Assembly: GCF_022376445.1 (NCBI RefSeq)
Contig: NW_025955387.1
Span: 1-32,525 of the forward strand
DNA: 32,525 nucleotides
Reading direction: 5' to 3'
Source: Fomitopsis serialis
Taxonomy: Eukaryota; Basidiomycota; Agaricomycetes; Polyporales; Fomitopsidaceae
Shown: in pieces, positions 10,601-21,026 of the stretch
Position numbering within the stretch: position 1 is the stretch's first letter
Layout: every line of letters starts with the position of its first letter
Program-made: the position numbers and the translations under genes
Notes under the pieces: model-generated
Database searches by the model: none
Told to the model about the DNA's origin: nothing
The model's input: the letters and a program-made list of their open reading frames with translations, nothing else

Positions 10601-12784
10601 TTCCCCAGCCATGATTCTAGCCCGGAGACAGTCTTGTCCCCACGGCCAGACGTGGATTACGGCAGATCAAATGGCGTGGCATCGCCGTCCGACTTCTCCG
10701 CCTCGTACCCATCCCCGCCTGATCCACCATCCTCGACAACTCCAGACCCACAGTCCTCCCTTGACGACTTCCCCATCCGCTCGACTTCCGAGTCATATTC
10801 TGATTCGTCGTTGTCTCATCGCTCTACAGACCAGCTGCGCACGGAGCCTTCACAAAGCGCGTTCATCCTCGAGCGTCTCGAGGAAGTGCTTGGACGAGGC
10901 ACGAAGGCTTCCATGTACCCCGACGACCCTCCAAGAAAACTCGTCATGTCTTCACCTCTCCTCCAGGTGGCGAACGCCAACACTGTCAAAGACAGATTCC
11001 TGTTCCTCTTCAACGACATCTTGGTCATCGCGAAGCCTATCGTGCAGGATCATGATGCGTTGTTGTTGGACACGACCAAACCCAGTCCGCTGGACAGGAA
11101 ATTCATCGTGAAGAGTGTCTGCCAGCTGCGCGATCTCCGTTTGTGCAGTGACCGAGACGAACCGCGCTCGAAGCTGTCCAGCAACACCAATCAGATGCGC
11201 CATCCGGTGATAGGGAACTTTGTGACGCAGTTCTCAAAGGATCCTGACCATGCCATCTCTGCGTTGTTTGCCAAAACGAACTGCAGAGACGATCCGACCG
11301 CTCTTGGACAGTTACTCTTCCGTACTGTGGATCTGGATAGAGTGAGACTGGGGGAGTATCTGTCTCGTCGGACATCTAAGGTCGTCCTTAAGGCCTTTGT
11401 CGATACATTTGGCTGGACGGCTCTGAGGATCGACAAGGCTCTCAGAGTCTTCCTCCAGGCAGTCAACGTCCCGAACAAGCCAGGTTCGCTGGAGTACCTT
11501 CTAGACTCTTTCGCTAGTCGGTGGTACGAAGCCAATGCAGGAGTCGTCGCGTATGATAAGGACCTCGCCATCCGGCTTGTGCGTGCTATCGTGCAGCTCA
11601 ACGAGGTCATGCACGGGGCTATCGCGCAGGAGTCTGGAATCACAGGTTACCCGAGGCGCAACGTCACGTCGCACGACTTCGTCGAGGCCTTCAGAAAGTT
11701 CGACCGCAGGGGCCTGGTCAGTGACGACCTCCTGAACAAGGTCTATACCTCGGTTCGGAAGGAGAGACTGACGCAGGCACGCAGCCTATCTGCGTCTACG
11801 TCCCATCCTGATGTCCCTGTCACCCTCAAGCGCCACCTTCCTTCTCGCCTCACCTACCGCATGCAATCAGAGCCCGTCATCCTGCGCATACCGCAGCCCG
11901 ACCCACAACTCACGATTCAATTATTCGGTCAGGATCTGGTCTTTGATCCGCCTGTGCTCAATTTCTCCAAGTCCTCGGAGGCGTCCTTCCGCGTCACTGG
12001 TACGTCGCTGGGCACGAAGTCGATCATCATGTGGCGCTCTGGACCGAACGGGATCCTGTACTCTGGCCTGCCACTCAGTAACACGGTGGTCGTCGAGCGG
12101 GCTTTCATGCGTAACACCTTTCAACTGGCATTCGTCGACCACCGCGGCGCAAAGCGGAAGTACATGTTCAGCCTTGACGATCCTCTCATGCGTCACCAGT
12201 GGGCAGTCTCGATCAGACGTCAAATCGACATCGTGGCGTCCACGGTGTCACCTGCGGAGGCGTCAGGGTCGTCATCGAAGACGTACAAAGCCAACGAGAG
12301 ACTCGCCTTCAGGGTCCTCCAGGAGACATTGATCAGCAACTCTGACGAAGAGGACGCAGTTCCACTGTCTCCAGTTGACCAGGCGCTAGCGCGGCTAAAC
12401 GGTGGACCTTCGCAGAGGCATGCCCCTAACGGCAGCATGTCAAGCGGACGTGGTGCCCTGAACGGCCAACATAGTAATGGATGGCCTGGGGCAGAGCGCA
12501 GAAGCAACGGCGCAAGCCTTCACGTCCGCTCGAAATCCCGAAGCAAGGTATACCATCGTCATGGCCCTGGCAAGTTCGAGTTGGAGCTGAACGATAGCTC
12601 TGATGCTCGCACGGACGACGAGCAAGTCCAGCCTGACGGCTCAGCACATTCACAGCAACAGCGTCTCTGGAGCGGGCGAGATCTCGATATCGTCTGTCGG
12701 CAGAACAGCCTGATCACTCCGATGTTGGCATACCTGCAAGCCGGCCGGAGAGATACTGACATGTCGGCTAGTGCTCTGTCATAG
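7659..12784 (+). CDS. Large PH-Sec7-PH protein (Arf guanine-nucleotide exchange factor family, Sec74/Syt1-like)
   Basis: Two exons, 7659-9156 and 9213-12784, give 1689 residues. The single 56-nt intron has a GTAAGT donor and joins in phase. Residues 1 to about 1045 are low-complexity Ser/Pro/Arg-rich sequence with an acidic run near 505-530, likely regulatory and phosphorylated. A PH-like domain follows (about 1050-1150, core RFLFLFNDILVIAK). Next is a divergent Sec7 domain (about 1165-1352, including ISALFAKTN, FVDTFGWTALRIDKALRVFL and NVTSHDFVEAFR). A second PH-like domain spans about 1385-1507, then a basic, Ser-rich tail. Sec7 domains catalyse GDP release from Arf GTPases on Golgi, endosome or plasma membranes, and the PH domains would give membrane binding. 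The catalytic glutamate finger position reads P-N-K-P instead of P-G-E-A (Lys1255), so exchange activity is doubtful. The frame is intact over 5 kb. Confidence 0.88.
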
Positions 12785-13621
12785 CACAACGACTTCTCTC
12801 GTAAGTCCAGCTGTCCATGTACCGGAATTGCATCTGACCTGTCATCTCGCAGACATTATTTAATCTGCTATGTCTCACTGTTTCCATTGCTATCGCGTTG
12901 TATACCCTTAGTGTCGCATCCACATGTACTGATGGACTACGCTGAGGATAGAGTAACCCTACATTCCTTAATCCTATGTCTCAGATGGAATCGTCTCCCT
13001 GTCTTATGTTTATTCGCTCTTTGTGTCACTACGTAGTCTCATACAAGCTGCTCGATCTATGCATTATCAATCGAAACATCTGTCAAGTGTGATCTTTGCA
13101 CGCTGCATGCCTTCAGCCTCACTTGATGGTATGATAATGCAAGCTCGTGTACTTGACTGGACACCTCTTCTTTATCCACAGCTTTCTTCGCCTCGTCAAC
13201 ACCCGCATAGACTAAGACGACAGATTCGCTGCTCGAGCCGGCAAGTGCCTCACAATTGACCTTGAAGCGATGCACTTAATCCAACAGAGGGAAGATCTTG
13301 CTCGTTATCGTAGCAGTGAATCCAAGCGTTCCAGCGAAAGGACACAAGGTGAAAGTAGTTCACGCATTGTCTATGTCACAGTAGATAGTAACTCCCATTT
13401 CGGCGAAGGCACGAGGCTGAACCGTCTTTGGAAATCGTCGTGTTCGGCGAAGTGCTTGCCCTCCGCTAGTGCACTGCACCTCATGCACCAGCGCCGGGCT
13501 TGTCATCATTAATACCCGCTGAAAGATCGTGCGCATTATATCGATACCACTGGCTCGCCGTGCCTTTGGATGGCCTAGAGTCGGCAGGACCGAAGTCGGT
13601 GGTACGCCGACATAAGCCCAC

Positions 13622-13645
13622 AGCTAGCGGAGACTGCAGCTAGCG
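13622..13645. repeat. Paired AGCTAGCG words
   Basis: Two copies of AGCTAGCG lie about 16 nt apart, separated by a GGAGACTGC spacer. Similar words recur in inverse orientation about 800 nt downstream. Confidence 0.55.
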
Positions 13646-14436
13646 TACCAGACACGCTGCTACCTTGCTGCTGCCTCTTGCTACCTACGTGTTCTATCAT
13701 CTCATCAGAACCCAAGATCATACACGAGATGTACACACTCACTTTCTACGCGTCACGGATATTGGATCGATGAGACGTAAAACGTTGCCCTTTTGCAGCC
13801 GTTGACTCCTGTACAATCACTGTGCTGTGGGTCATATTGATATCCATAAGGACTAGAACTACTCACTTGCTTCCAACGAACTTGTACATGTTCTATATTT
13901 TCGCTGACCATTGGCAGCCTGAGCCACGGCCGTGCGTATGGCCTGAGACGCTCTTGCAAGTTCCAACATATTAGTGTTGTTAGTATGAGACTGAAATGCT
14001 CGGTTCGACACGATTAAATGCATTTTTGGCCCTGAATGCCACTCTGCTTCACGCCGTAGTACAGTAAGGCTCATTGCGCGTATATTCGAGGTCGCTGCCA
14101 TCTAATCAAAAATTCGATTCGATATCGGTTTCGACGTACCTGCACTACATCGCCTTGTTCGGCTCGCAAGCCATACGCACTGCACTCGTATGCAATCGCT
14201 GTACACAGTGACGCAGCGACCACCGCTTCCATGCTGAGGTCGCGGTGTTGGACGCGGTCGAGAGTCGGTAGCCGCGACGTAGACGTCGACGGCGTTGAGA
14301 GAGGTACGTAGAGGCTCTGGGGTAACTTACAACTTCTAACTGCCATCAATACCACCACCATCTCCACTTCAGATACAAACCATGACTCGTGTCTGACGCC
14401 TGCTCGGCCTCTTTAACATACATACCGACGCCGCCG

Positions 14437-14492
14437 ACGCTAGCTTTTTAGTCTGCAACGGAGACTAGCGCGACGCTAGCAACCTGCTAGCG
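14437..14492. promoter_or_regulatory. Cluster of (A)CGCTAGC / CTAGCG words before the regulator gene
   Basis: Four CTAGC-core words fall within 56 nt, 70-120 nt upstream of the ATG at 14560, in both orientations (GACGCTAGC twice, ACTAGCGC, GCTAGCGA). The position suggests a promoter element, possibly a factor binding site. No known fungal consensus is claimed. Confidence 0.35.
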
Positions 14493-14559
14493 ACCAGCGA
14501 TACCGTACTTCAAGACTGGGCGCGTAACGGTCTCCATTCAGTAATCCACTTGCTTTCAG

Positions 14560-17500
14560 ATGTCTGGCAGGCATGACTATGGAGACGAGGATGAGCGATC
14601 TGAAGACGAGTACATGGTGACGGAGAAGCGGGGAATAAGAGCGGGGGCGCAGGTGGTAGTACCAGTACTGCGAAGCGGACGCCGCGAGGTACGTTCGCCA
14701 ATCCGTTGTCAGTGCGCATACAATGCTCAGCACGTCGCATACAGCCTGCGACAGGTGTCGGAAATCCAAGAGCAAATGTGAGCCTGCAGCAGGCGGGGGA
14801 GACCGCTGCAAGGGATGCGTGGCGGCGGGCGCAGGTGCGAGGTATCTCCGCTTACTACTATCTTGCTGCTAAGCATGCCTCCTCTGCGACATAGACTGTG
14901 TTTTCTCAGGTGGCATATAGATGTCTGTCTCCGAACGACGAGTGTCCCAAACTCCGCACAGGCCCTCCTTCCGCCGAGGCCCGCCAAAGGGCTACATCAA
15001 AGCGCTCGAGCGGCGGCTTCACCAGATGGAGAGTGTGCTCGCCGCCATCATGTCCTCCAAGGACCCGCGCACGACCGGGCTCGTCGCCGACCTACGGCGG
15101 GACACTCTCGCGAAGCATATCCTGGAAGGAGTTGACGCTGGTCCATTCGTGCGTTGTTATCTCATACGCTCCTGGCCGCAACTCAGTCCGCGACGATCCG
15201 CGTTCCCAGGGACCGAGCGGGCGAAAGCAGCGGTCCGTCGACCCTACGGAGGACAACTTCTTCGCGTCGATCGTGAGCCCGACTTTGCGGCAGCAGAGCG
15301 AGCGCTCGCGCAGACAGTCGCGCTCCACGCGCGAAAGCGTCATACAGGCGAGGGAAGGTGGTGTCTTGTGCATTGGACCACATATATGCAAGCAGCGAAC
15401 CGTGTCGGCAGATCCTGTTGCGACGAGCGACCGACGCTCGAATGGCAGACCGTCTGTCGGAGTCGCTCGTGCGGTGGGCTCAGTCACGACAGGCTGCAGA
15501 CCCGGTACCCAGTGGATCCTCGCGCGTTCTTCCCGTTCGCCATGTTGCTCGTGCCCGGGACGATGGCGCGGAGCCCGCACGGCAGAGACGAAGAACGGTG
15601 GCCTCAGCGCCAGGGCACGACCTGTCTTGGGACGATGTACATGGCACTGCAGGTGAGGGATGCACTGTTTTGTAGCAAGACAAGTGATAGATCGGGCGCC
15701 ACAGACACCGATTAGACGAGCTGGACGACACTGCGGACGCCTTCGGCCATCTGTCACTGACGAGCACCGTGAGGTGTGTTCTCGTTTACAGTTCCGTGCG
15801 TGAATCGAAATTGACCGTCTTCGCCTCAGGTTCGGTATCACGGCAAGTTGAGTGGCATACACTTGCTTGCGGAGCACCAGCGTGAAGATAAGCGCAACTT
15901 CGGCGGTATCTGGTATCCGTGGCTGCCTCTCCTCCGTGAATATGCCCACTTACACCCCATTGTTCGGTGATCACAGGAAATTTCCTATGTCGAAGCTCTG
16001 GCCCCCAGCACCGTCCGGCGAGACGGAATTCAGCATGCGCGAGAAAGCGAGGCTGAGGGTGGAAGAGAGCATCCCCGTGCCACCGGTGGATGTGCAGCTG
16101 CACCTCATACGATTGTTCTTCACTTATGTGAACACGTCATTGCCTGTGTTGGACGAGGAAACATTCATGGAGCAATACAATGCAGAGTCCGTGCTTAGTA
16201 TTTGTCTTGACGTCTACGCTGATTTGACATATGATGACAGTATTAGCTTGTCGGAGAGCGCTATCCCCGCCCCAGTGGCACTGATCCAGGGCCCGCCGTG
16301 GAGCCAGAGCGAATGCAGAAGATGTCGAAGTTATTGTTATTTTCCGTGTTTGCGTTTGCGGCACAGTACTGGGACACTATCCAAGCGGAACAGTATGCGG
16401 CGAGTGCCAGGAGATTGCTCGGTAGGTGACTTCGTTCAAACGTCACCTATTCTTACTAACGCAGCCCATTGCCTGATATTGTTCGATTGTCTCAATATAG
16501 ACATCGTGTACCACGAGAGCCGGACCTCGACTGTGCAGGCTCTGGTCCTCTTGGGAGTGCGCGAATTCGGTATTGGTGGGTCTATACCATAAGGTCGTCA
16601 TGTGTTCTCCTGAACGTCAGTCGACTCAGCAAGCGTGGAAGAAGGCTGGCTGCATGTCGGTGAGTCACTTCTGCCATTGCCAGAGCCTCGCCCAAGGCGC
16701 TGGATACAATGCGTTTGGCAGAGCAGCAGTGTACACCCCTCATTGAGATGAAGACTGCTGGTCTGTCGTCAAGGGAGTAGACAAAGCTGAACGTTCTTCT
16801 TACCAGGTATGGCCGCACGAATGGTACGATTCGCAGCGCGCCAGAAGTTTCGTTGCACGATTTGAATAGACCGAACATAGGCCTTTGATCTGGGCCTGAA
16901 TCGTGATTCTGAGAAGTGGCTCAACCACGGGCACGCAATGTTCTCTCGCACGGAGCAAAACATCCGGAAGAAGATTGGTGGGCATGTTGCTTCGCAGACA
17001 AGTTAGTCCTCGAGAATCTCTGTGCACGAGTACCGCCATCTCTGATCTATGCGTCCTTAGATATGCATCACATTTTCTAGGTAAGTCTCTGAATCTGCCT
17101 TGTACGCCGCAGACTGTACAGTTACCTTTAGGGAGACCGGTGATTGTGCACGAGGCCGATTTCTCAACTATGCTTCCTCAGGTTACAGAAGTGGGTACAG
17201 ACCGTTCTGTCCTTTATACATTCATAATCATCGAACGCATGGACGCGAAACGTAGGTGGAAGACGAAGTCGCATGGGCACCGATGCACGCGGGTTCGCAA
17301 GGCCAGCGCATCACAGCTACCCCTGGGTTGCGGCAAAGCTACCATCGGGCAGCGGCAGCATTGAGTATGTCCTCCCGAGTATACAACGCCTTTGAAAGCT
17401 GTTGCCGATACATAATCCAGCTGTCATTCACGGCGAGATAGTCGAGAAGATATATCCGGTCACTCGTGTCGATCCAACACCCCGCCGAGCTCTCATGGAA

Positions 17501-18814
17501 CGGATACATTCGCGGCTGCTCCAGTGGTCTATCGATTTACCAGAGGTCTTGCGTTATTCGTCACAGAGCAGACAACCATGTCCTCCGCCGCATGTCCTGG
17601 TCCTCCACATTCAGTTCTGGTCAATGATGTTACTGCTCCATAGACCATTGTAAGTCTTAGCACGCTGACACGGACCCGTCAACATCTTACTCATTTTATC
17701 GCTACGTATCAGCATCCCGAAGGGCATGCGGTCAGTGATTCTGATCACCATTGGTTATATGATTGCTCATCCTCATCGACTACAGTTCTAGAACCCCTCC
17801 CTCTGCTTCCTCAGCGGACGACACAGTGCCCTGGAAGTCCTACGATTTCTGTCAGGGCGCTGCTTCCCACATCAGCGCCTTCGGTGAGTCTTGCTCTTCT
17901 CTACTAGTACTACCAATTTAAGACTAAATTGCGCTAGCTACGCTGTTCAATCGCTACTATGACATCCGTTGGGCCCCTCCATTGATCTCCTCGACTATTC
18001 AAAGCGCAGGGTAAGTACAGAACTACAATGATTGTGTGGCGAGCATGATTATGAAAATTATGCTACCAGCATCATGCATGTCGTTGCACGTGAGTTCAGT
18101 CCTTGGTACCTTTCTTCAGTAAATCTAATCCGGACTATCGAAGTGAGGTTACGATCCGACGATGCTCGGGCAGCCACAGGCCTTGACCAGTGCATCAATG
18201 TTTGCGAACGAATGCGTGTAGGCTTTTCCCTAGACTTGTTGTAGACTACAGTCTCAACTCCTTGCTGTAGGATGTATGGCCTACTGCCGCTCGGGTGGCG
18301 GATCTCCTCCGAGGCGCCGGAGTGCAGATAGCAGTGGCATTGACCGAACCCGCCGGTCCATCGCGGAAACGACCTGTTGAGATTGTACTCGAGGAGTACA
18401 CTGATGAAGCTGCAGACGCCGCTGAAGCGTCGCAGATGGTCGCCTCCGATGTGCCCTCCGATAGGTATGCCGAGGGTTCTCACTTACGTCCTATGCCAGC
18501 TGCTGTGCCGCTCCCTCAGCCGCAGCCGCATCAAGACCCTCAGTACGGCCCCAACTTCATGGCGGCCCTTCTCGGTCCGGACTACACTCCGGCAGCGTCT
18601 GTCGCTCCCGGATACGACTGGTGGCCACTGGTCTCTACAGCCGAATCCGCACCTATGCCCAACCGCAACAACATTCGCTCCTACCACTGAGCCGCTCATG
18701 ATGCCGTCACAATCGTTCACTTTTACTCAGGAGCAGTTCTCGCAAGACTTCTTACAAGGAATCCGCGATCCCGTCTTGCACTTCCCTGGCCCTCCAACAT
18801 ATCCCCTCCGTTGA
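14560..18814 (+). CDS. Zn2Cys6 fungal-specific transcription factor, about 24 exons, with three apparent single-base deletions
   Basis: Nuclear regulator with an N-terminal Zn2Cys6 cluster (CDRCRKSKSKC, then CKGC), the linker RRGPPKGYIKALERRLHQ, and a fungal_trans middle domain (RLFFTYVNTSLPVLDEETF; STVQALVLLGVREFGI; MAARM+AFDLGLNRDSEKW; FLGRPVIVHEADF). The family resembles XlnR-type factors; target genes are unknown. Exons in phase: 14560-14688, 14745-14841, 14921-15148, 15210-15357, 15449-15652, 15716-15768, 15830-15912, 15977-16190, 16247-16421, 16501-16575, 16630-16659, 16807-16823, 16881-17001, 17061-17080, 17132-17190, 17256-17364, 17421-17649, 17713-17730, 17786-17883, 17938-18010, 18070-18089, 18144-18217, 18271-18630, 18692-18814. 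Reading through needs one extra base near 14616, 14834 and 16976, giving about 919 residues. The 91-nt intron at 15358-15448 and the last intron (GTCTCT donor) are the least certain. It is either a decaying gene or carries assembly errors. Confidence 0.8.
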
Positions 18815-18914
18815 TTCTTATCAGTTTTCGGTATTGACTCCTTACACTGCTTCGTTACAGGTTCAAGCACACCTTGATGTGGATCAGGATTTAATGTAGC
18901 TATAGTTTTCAGGT

Positions 18915-19560
18915 CGTTGCGCTGTCGAGATAGAACGCCAATCTCTGTCCGGTGACGTTCAAGCGATCTGTGATCGTCTGCTTTACATGGACGTTTATGC
19001 CCAACTAAAGGAGGTACGTCCACTGTCTCAGCTCTGCAACGGTGTATTTCCCACCATTACCTCAAGCGCCTCGATGTGGTATGTCTATCTGTCACCAGGA
19101 ACACGCTTCGTGTGCTCGGAGAGCCGGTTGCTGTATATTCTCACGGAGACAGATACCCTGTGGGCGGATGCTGGAGCCCTCGAACCCCATTGGACGGTTT
19201 CAACGTGATCTTCGCCTTCGTTGGTCATCCCTTGGGAAAGCACATAGCATCCTTACTCATGCCCCACATTGCTGTTCTTTCATTCTGCTGCGCTTGTAGG
19301 GGGACCGTTGACACTTCCGTCCAGCAGTTTGGAGAGCCTCTCACGATACGCCGCAAAGGGCGTGTGCGAGTACTGTCTCAGCACCACGGCGAGAGAGACA
19401 TTCGTCTTACTGGACTAGCGTGTGACGTCTCTCATCGCCGAACTCCCTCAGTGGTCGAGACCCTTCTCAGGGAGTGTCGTCGGGGTGACGGAAGTCCCGA
19501 AGCGCGGTTTCCGTCCTGTATAAGCCCCCGTAATCGTATGGTAAGACGGAGGCACTGCGG
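18915..19560 (+). pseudogene. Coding-like, leucine-rich-repeat-like remnant
   Basis: Downstream of the regulator, short stretches look coding but fall in different frames: an in-frame run around 18917-19015 (AVEIERQSLSGDVQAICDRL, ending before a possible GTACGT donor), LKRLDVVCLSVT near 19060, and SSLESLSRYAAKGVCEYCL near 19320-19380. The Leu spacing recalls F-box/LRR proteins of Agaricomycetes. I could not build a continuous model with splice sites, so I treat it as a remnant or as chance. No start codon is assigned. Confidence 0.2.
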
Positions 19561-19702
19561 CGGCCGCCATGGGTGCCATCATTCCACGGAAATGTCTTTA
19601 GCAGCGGCGGTCATAGTACATAGGGAGAGGTGAGAAGCTTTGAAACTCACCGACTCTTTCGCCCCGGGACTACGACACTTGTCAGCTTTCAATTCTTCAG
19701 CA

Positions 19703-20883
19703 ATGTCCACCATACAGCGTATCATACAGGCTCCCGGACGCCTGGTACGGAGCTTGAGCACGTCTCCATCCCGGAGCTCGGAGAGCGGGCTCCCAAAGTT
19801 CAACGCCGCGCCGAGCTTCAAGTTCACGCAATCGCCGAATCCAGGCTGGAAATGGGGAGAGGGACTTGCGCCTGAATCAAGCCCGTTGGCGAAGGAGTGG
19901 AAGGAGGACGAAGCGAAGGGCTGGAAGAGCTTCACGCTGAAAGAGACGCATGGGAAGTGAGTGCAATCGTCAGTACCGGAAGGTCTCGGGGACTGACTAT
20001 GCGTTGCTTGTTTGTAGGGACGTATACATGCTATTGACCAGCTCAATCATCCCTCGACCCATCGCTTTCATCTCGTCGTTGTCGGCCCAGGATGTACCCA
20101 ACCTTGCGCCTATGAGGTGAGTGCATCGTCGTCGATATTGTATCTAGGGACTGATAAGTGACCTTTAGCTATTTCTCTTTGGTACGATTGATCTGCACAA
20201 GGGCTGTCATAACGGCGCTCACACAGTTTCTCTCTCCAGTTGGCGCACGACCCGCCAATGATTGGCGTGTCGTTTGCAATCTTCCGTGGCATCGGAAAGG
20301 ATACACGTGATAACATTTTGGCGACGAAGACATTTACTGTCAACCTCATCAGCGAGCCTTTCTTGGAGGCCGCCAATGCCTGCTCGATCGACGCACCGAA
20401 GGAAGTTGACGAATGGCTTGTCAGCGGCCTCACTCCCGAGCCGAGTGTACGCTCTTTGATCCATGCATTATGCTTGATCCATTGACTTTGGTCTGGCGAT
20501 GCAGACTATCGTCAAGCCGGCGCGAGTCCGGGAAAGCGCTGTCAGCTTCGAATGCGAGGTCAGTCTTCCACAGGGCTTCGTTACAGCTGTACTCACCTGA
20601 TCATATGCAGCTCTTCCAACACCACGATCTCGTCTCTAACTACGGCCCCGAGATGACGAACACGTTTGTCATGGGTAGCATCAAGATGATGCACGTACGC
20701 AACGCGGTGTTGTCTCCGGACGGCGTCAACGTCGACCCCGCCAAGCTGCGTGCCATGTCCCGCCTGGGCATGTTTTCGTATGCCCGCGTCGGCGATGGCA
20801 TTGATATTCCGATTCCTATGTGGGCAGACAAGGGCGAGGAGGTCTCGAAGGTGGTAGAGGAGAAGAGCAAGAACAAGCTTTGA
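19703..20883 (+). CDS. Flavin reductase-like (FMN-binding split-barrel) domain protein
   Basis: Six exons (19703-19956, 20018-20116, 20169-20181, 20240-20446, 20505-20558, 20611-20883) join in phase to a 299-residue protein. One exon is only 13 nt. The core has the features of the DIM6/NTAB flavin reductase-like family: SSIIPRPIAFISSLS, the N-L-A-P-M-S-Y-F-S-L block split across the micro-exon, DPPMIGVSF, KDTRDNILATKTFTVNLIS, and a C-terminal block with RLGMFSYARVGDG. Members bind FMN at a dimer interface; some are NAD(P)H:flavin reductases, others have unknown substrates. The first 30 residues are Arg/Ser-rich without acids, like a mitochondrial presequence. The C-terminus ends in NKL, which resembles but does not match a canonical peroxisomal signal. 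The substrate is unknown. Confidence 0.88.
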
Positions 20884-21026
20884 GCATGTTCTGCGTCTCC
20901 GCATACAGATCGCATACCCATTCACGCAGGTGCTGTCTGAGGGATACCGGTACATCATCCTATTTGCACAGATGTCGTTTCCCCGTTTCTGATCATAAGC
21001 TGTCATACTTATTTCGCGGTATCAGT

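Larger units (their letters stand above)
12785..14559. other. Intergenic, upstream of the Zn2Cys6 regulator
   Basis: About 1.8 kb with no gene that I can support. The minus-strand frames at 13753-14367 have no family signature or joining splice sites. The region carries repeated GCTAGCG words at 13622-13645 and 14437-14492. Confidence 0.45.

Noticed and set aside
13600..14500. DNA transposon or MITE bounded by inverted GCTAGC words
   Set aside because: Similarity between the two ends does not extend beyond the short words, and no target-site duplication or transposase was seen.
14898..15715. Long overlapping frames (252 and 264 codons) inside the regulator
   Set aside because: They are exons 3-5 of the regulator read through introns. 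Alternating segments of each match the family and the rest is intronic or shadow.
15092..15949. 285-codon minus-strand frame opposite the regulator
   Set aside because: Antisense shadow over phase-consistent plus-strand exons, with no family features.
18631..18691. A further frameshift at the regulator C-terminus
   Set aside because: A 61-nt intron (GTCTCT to CTGAG) joins both frames in phase 0. The shift would also be of the opposite sign to the other indels. The donor is weak, so this remains the less certain part of the model.
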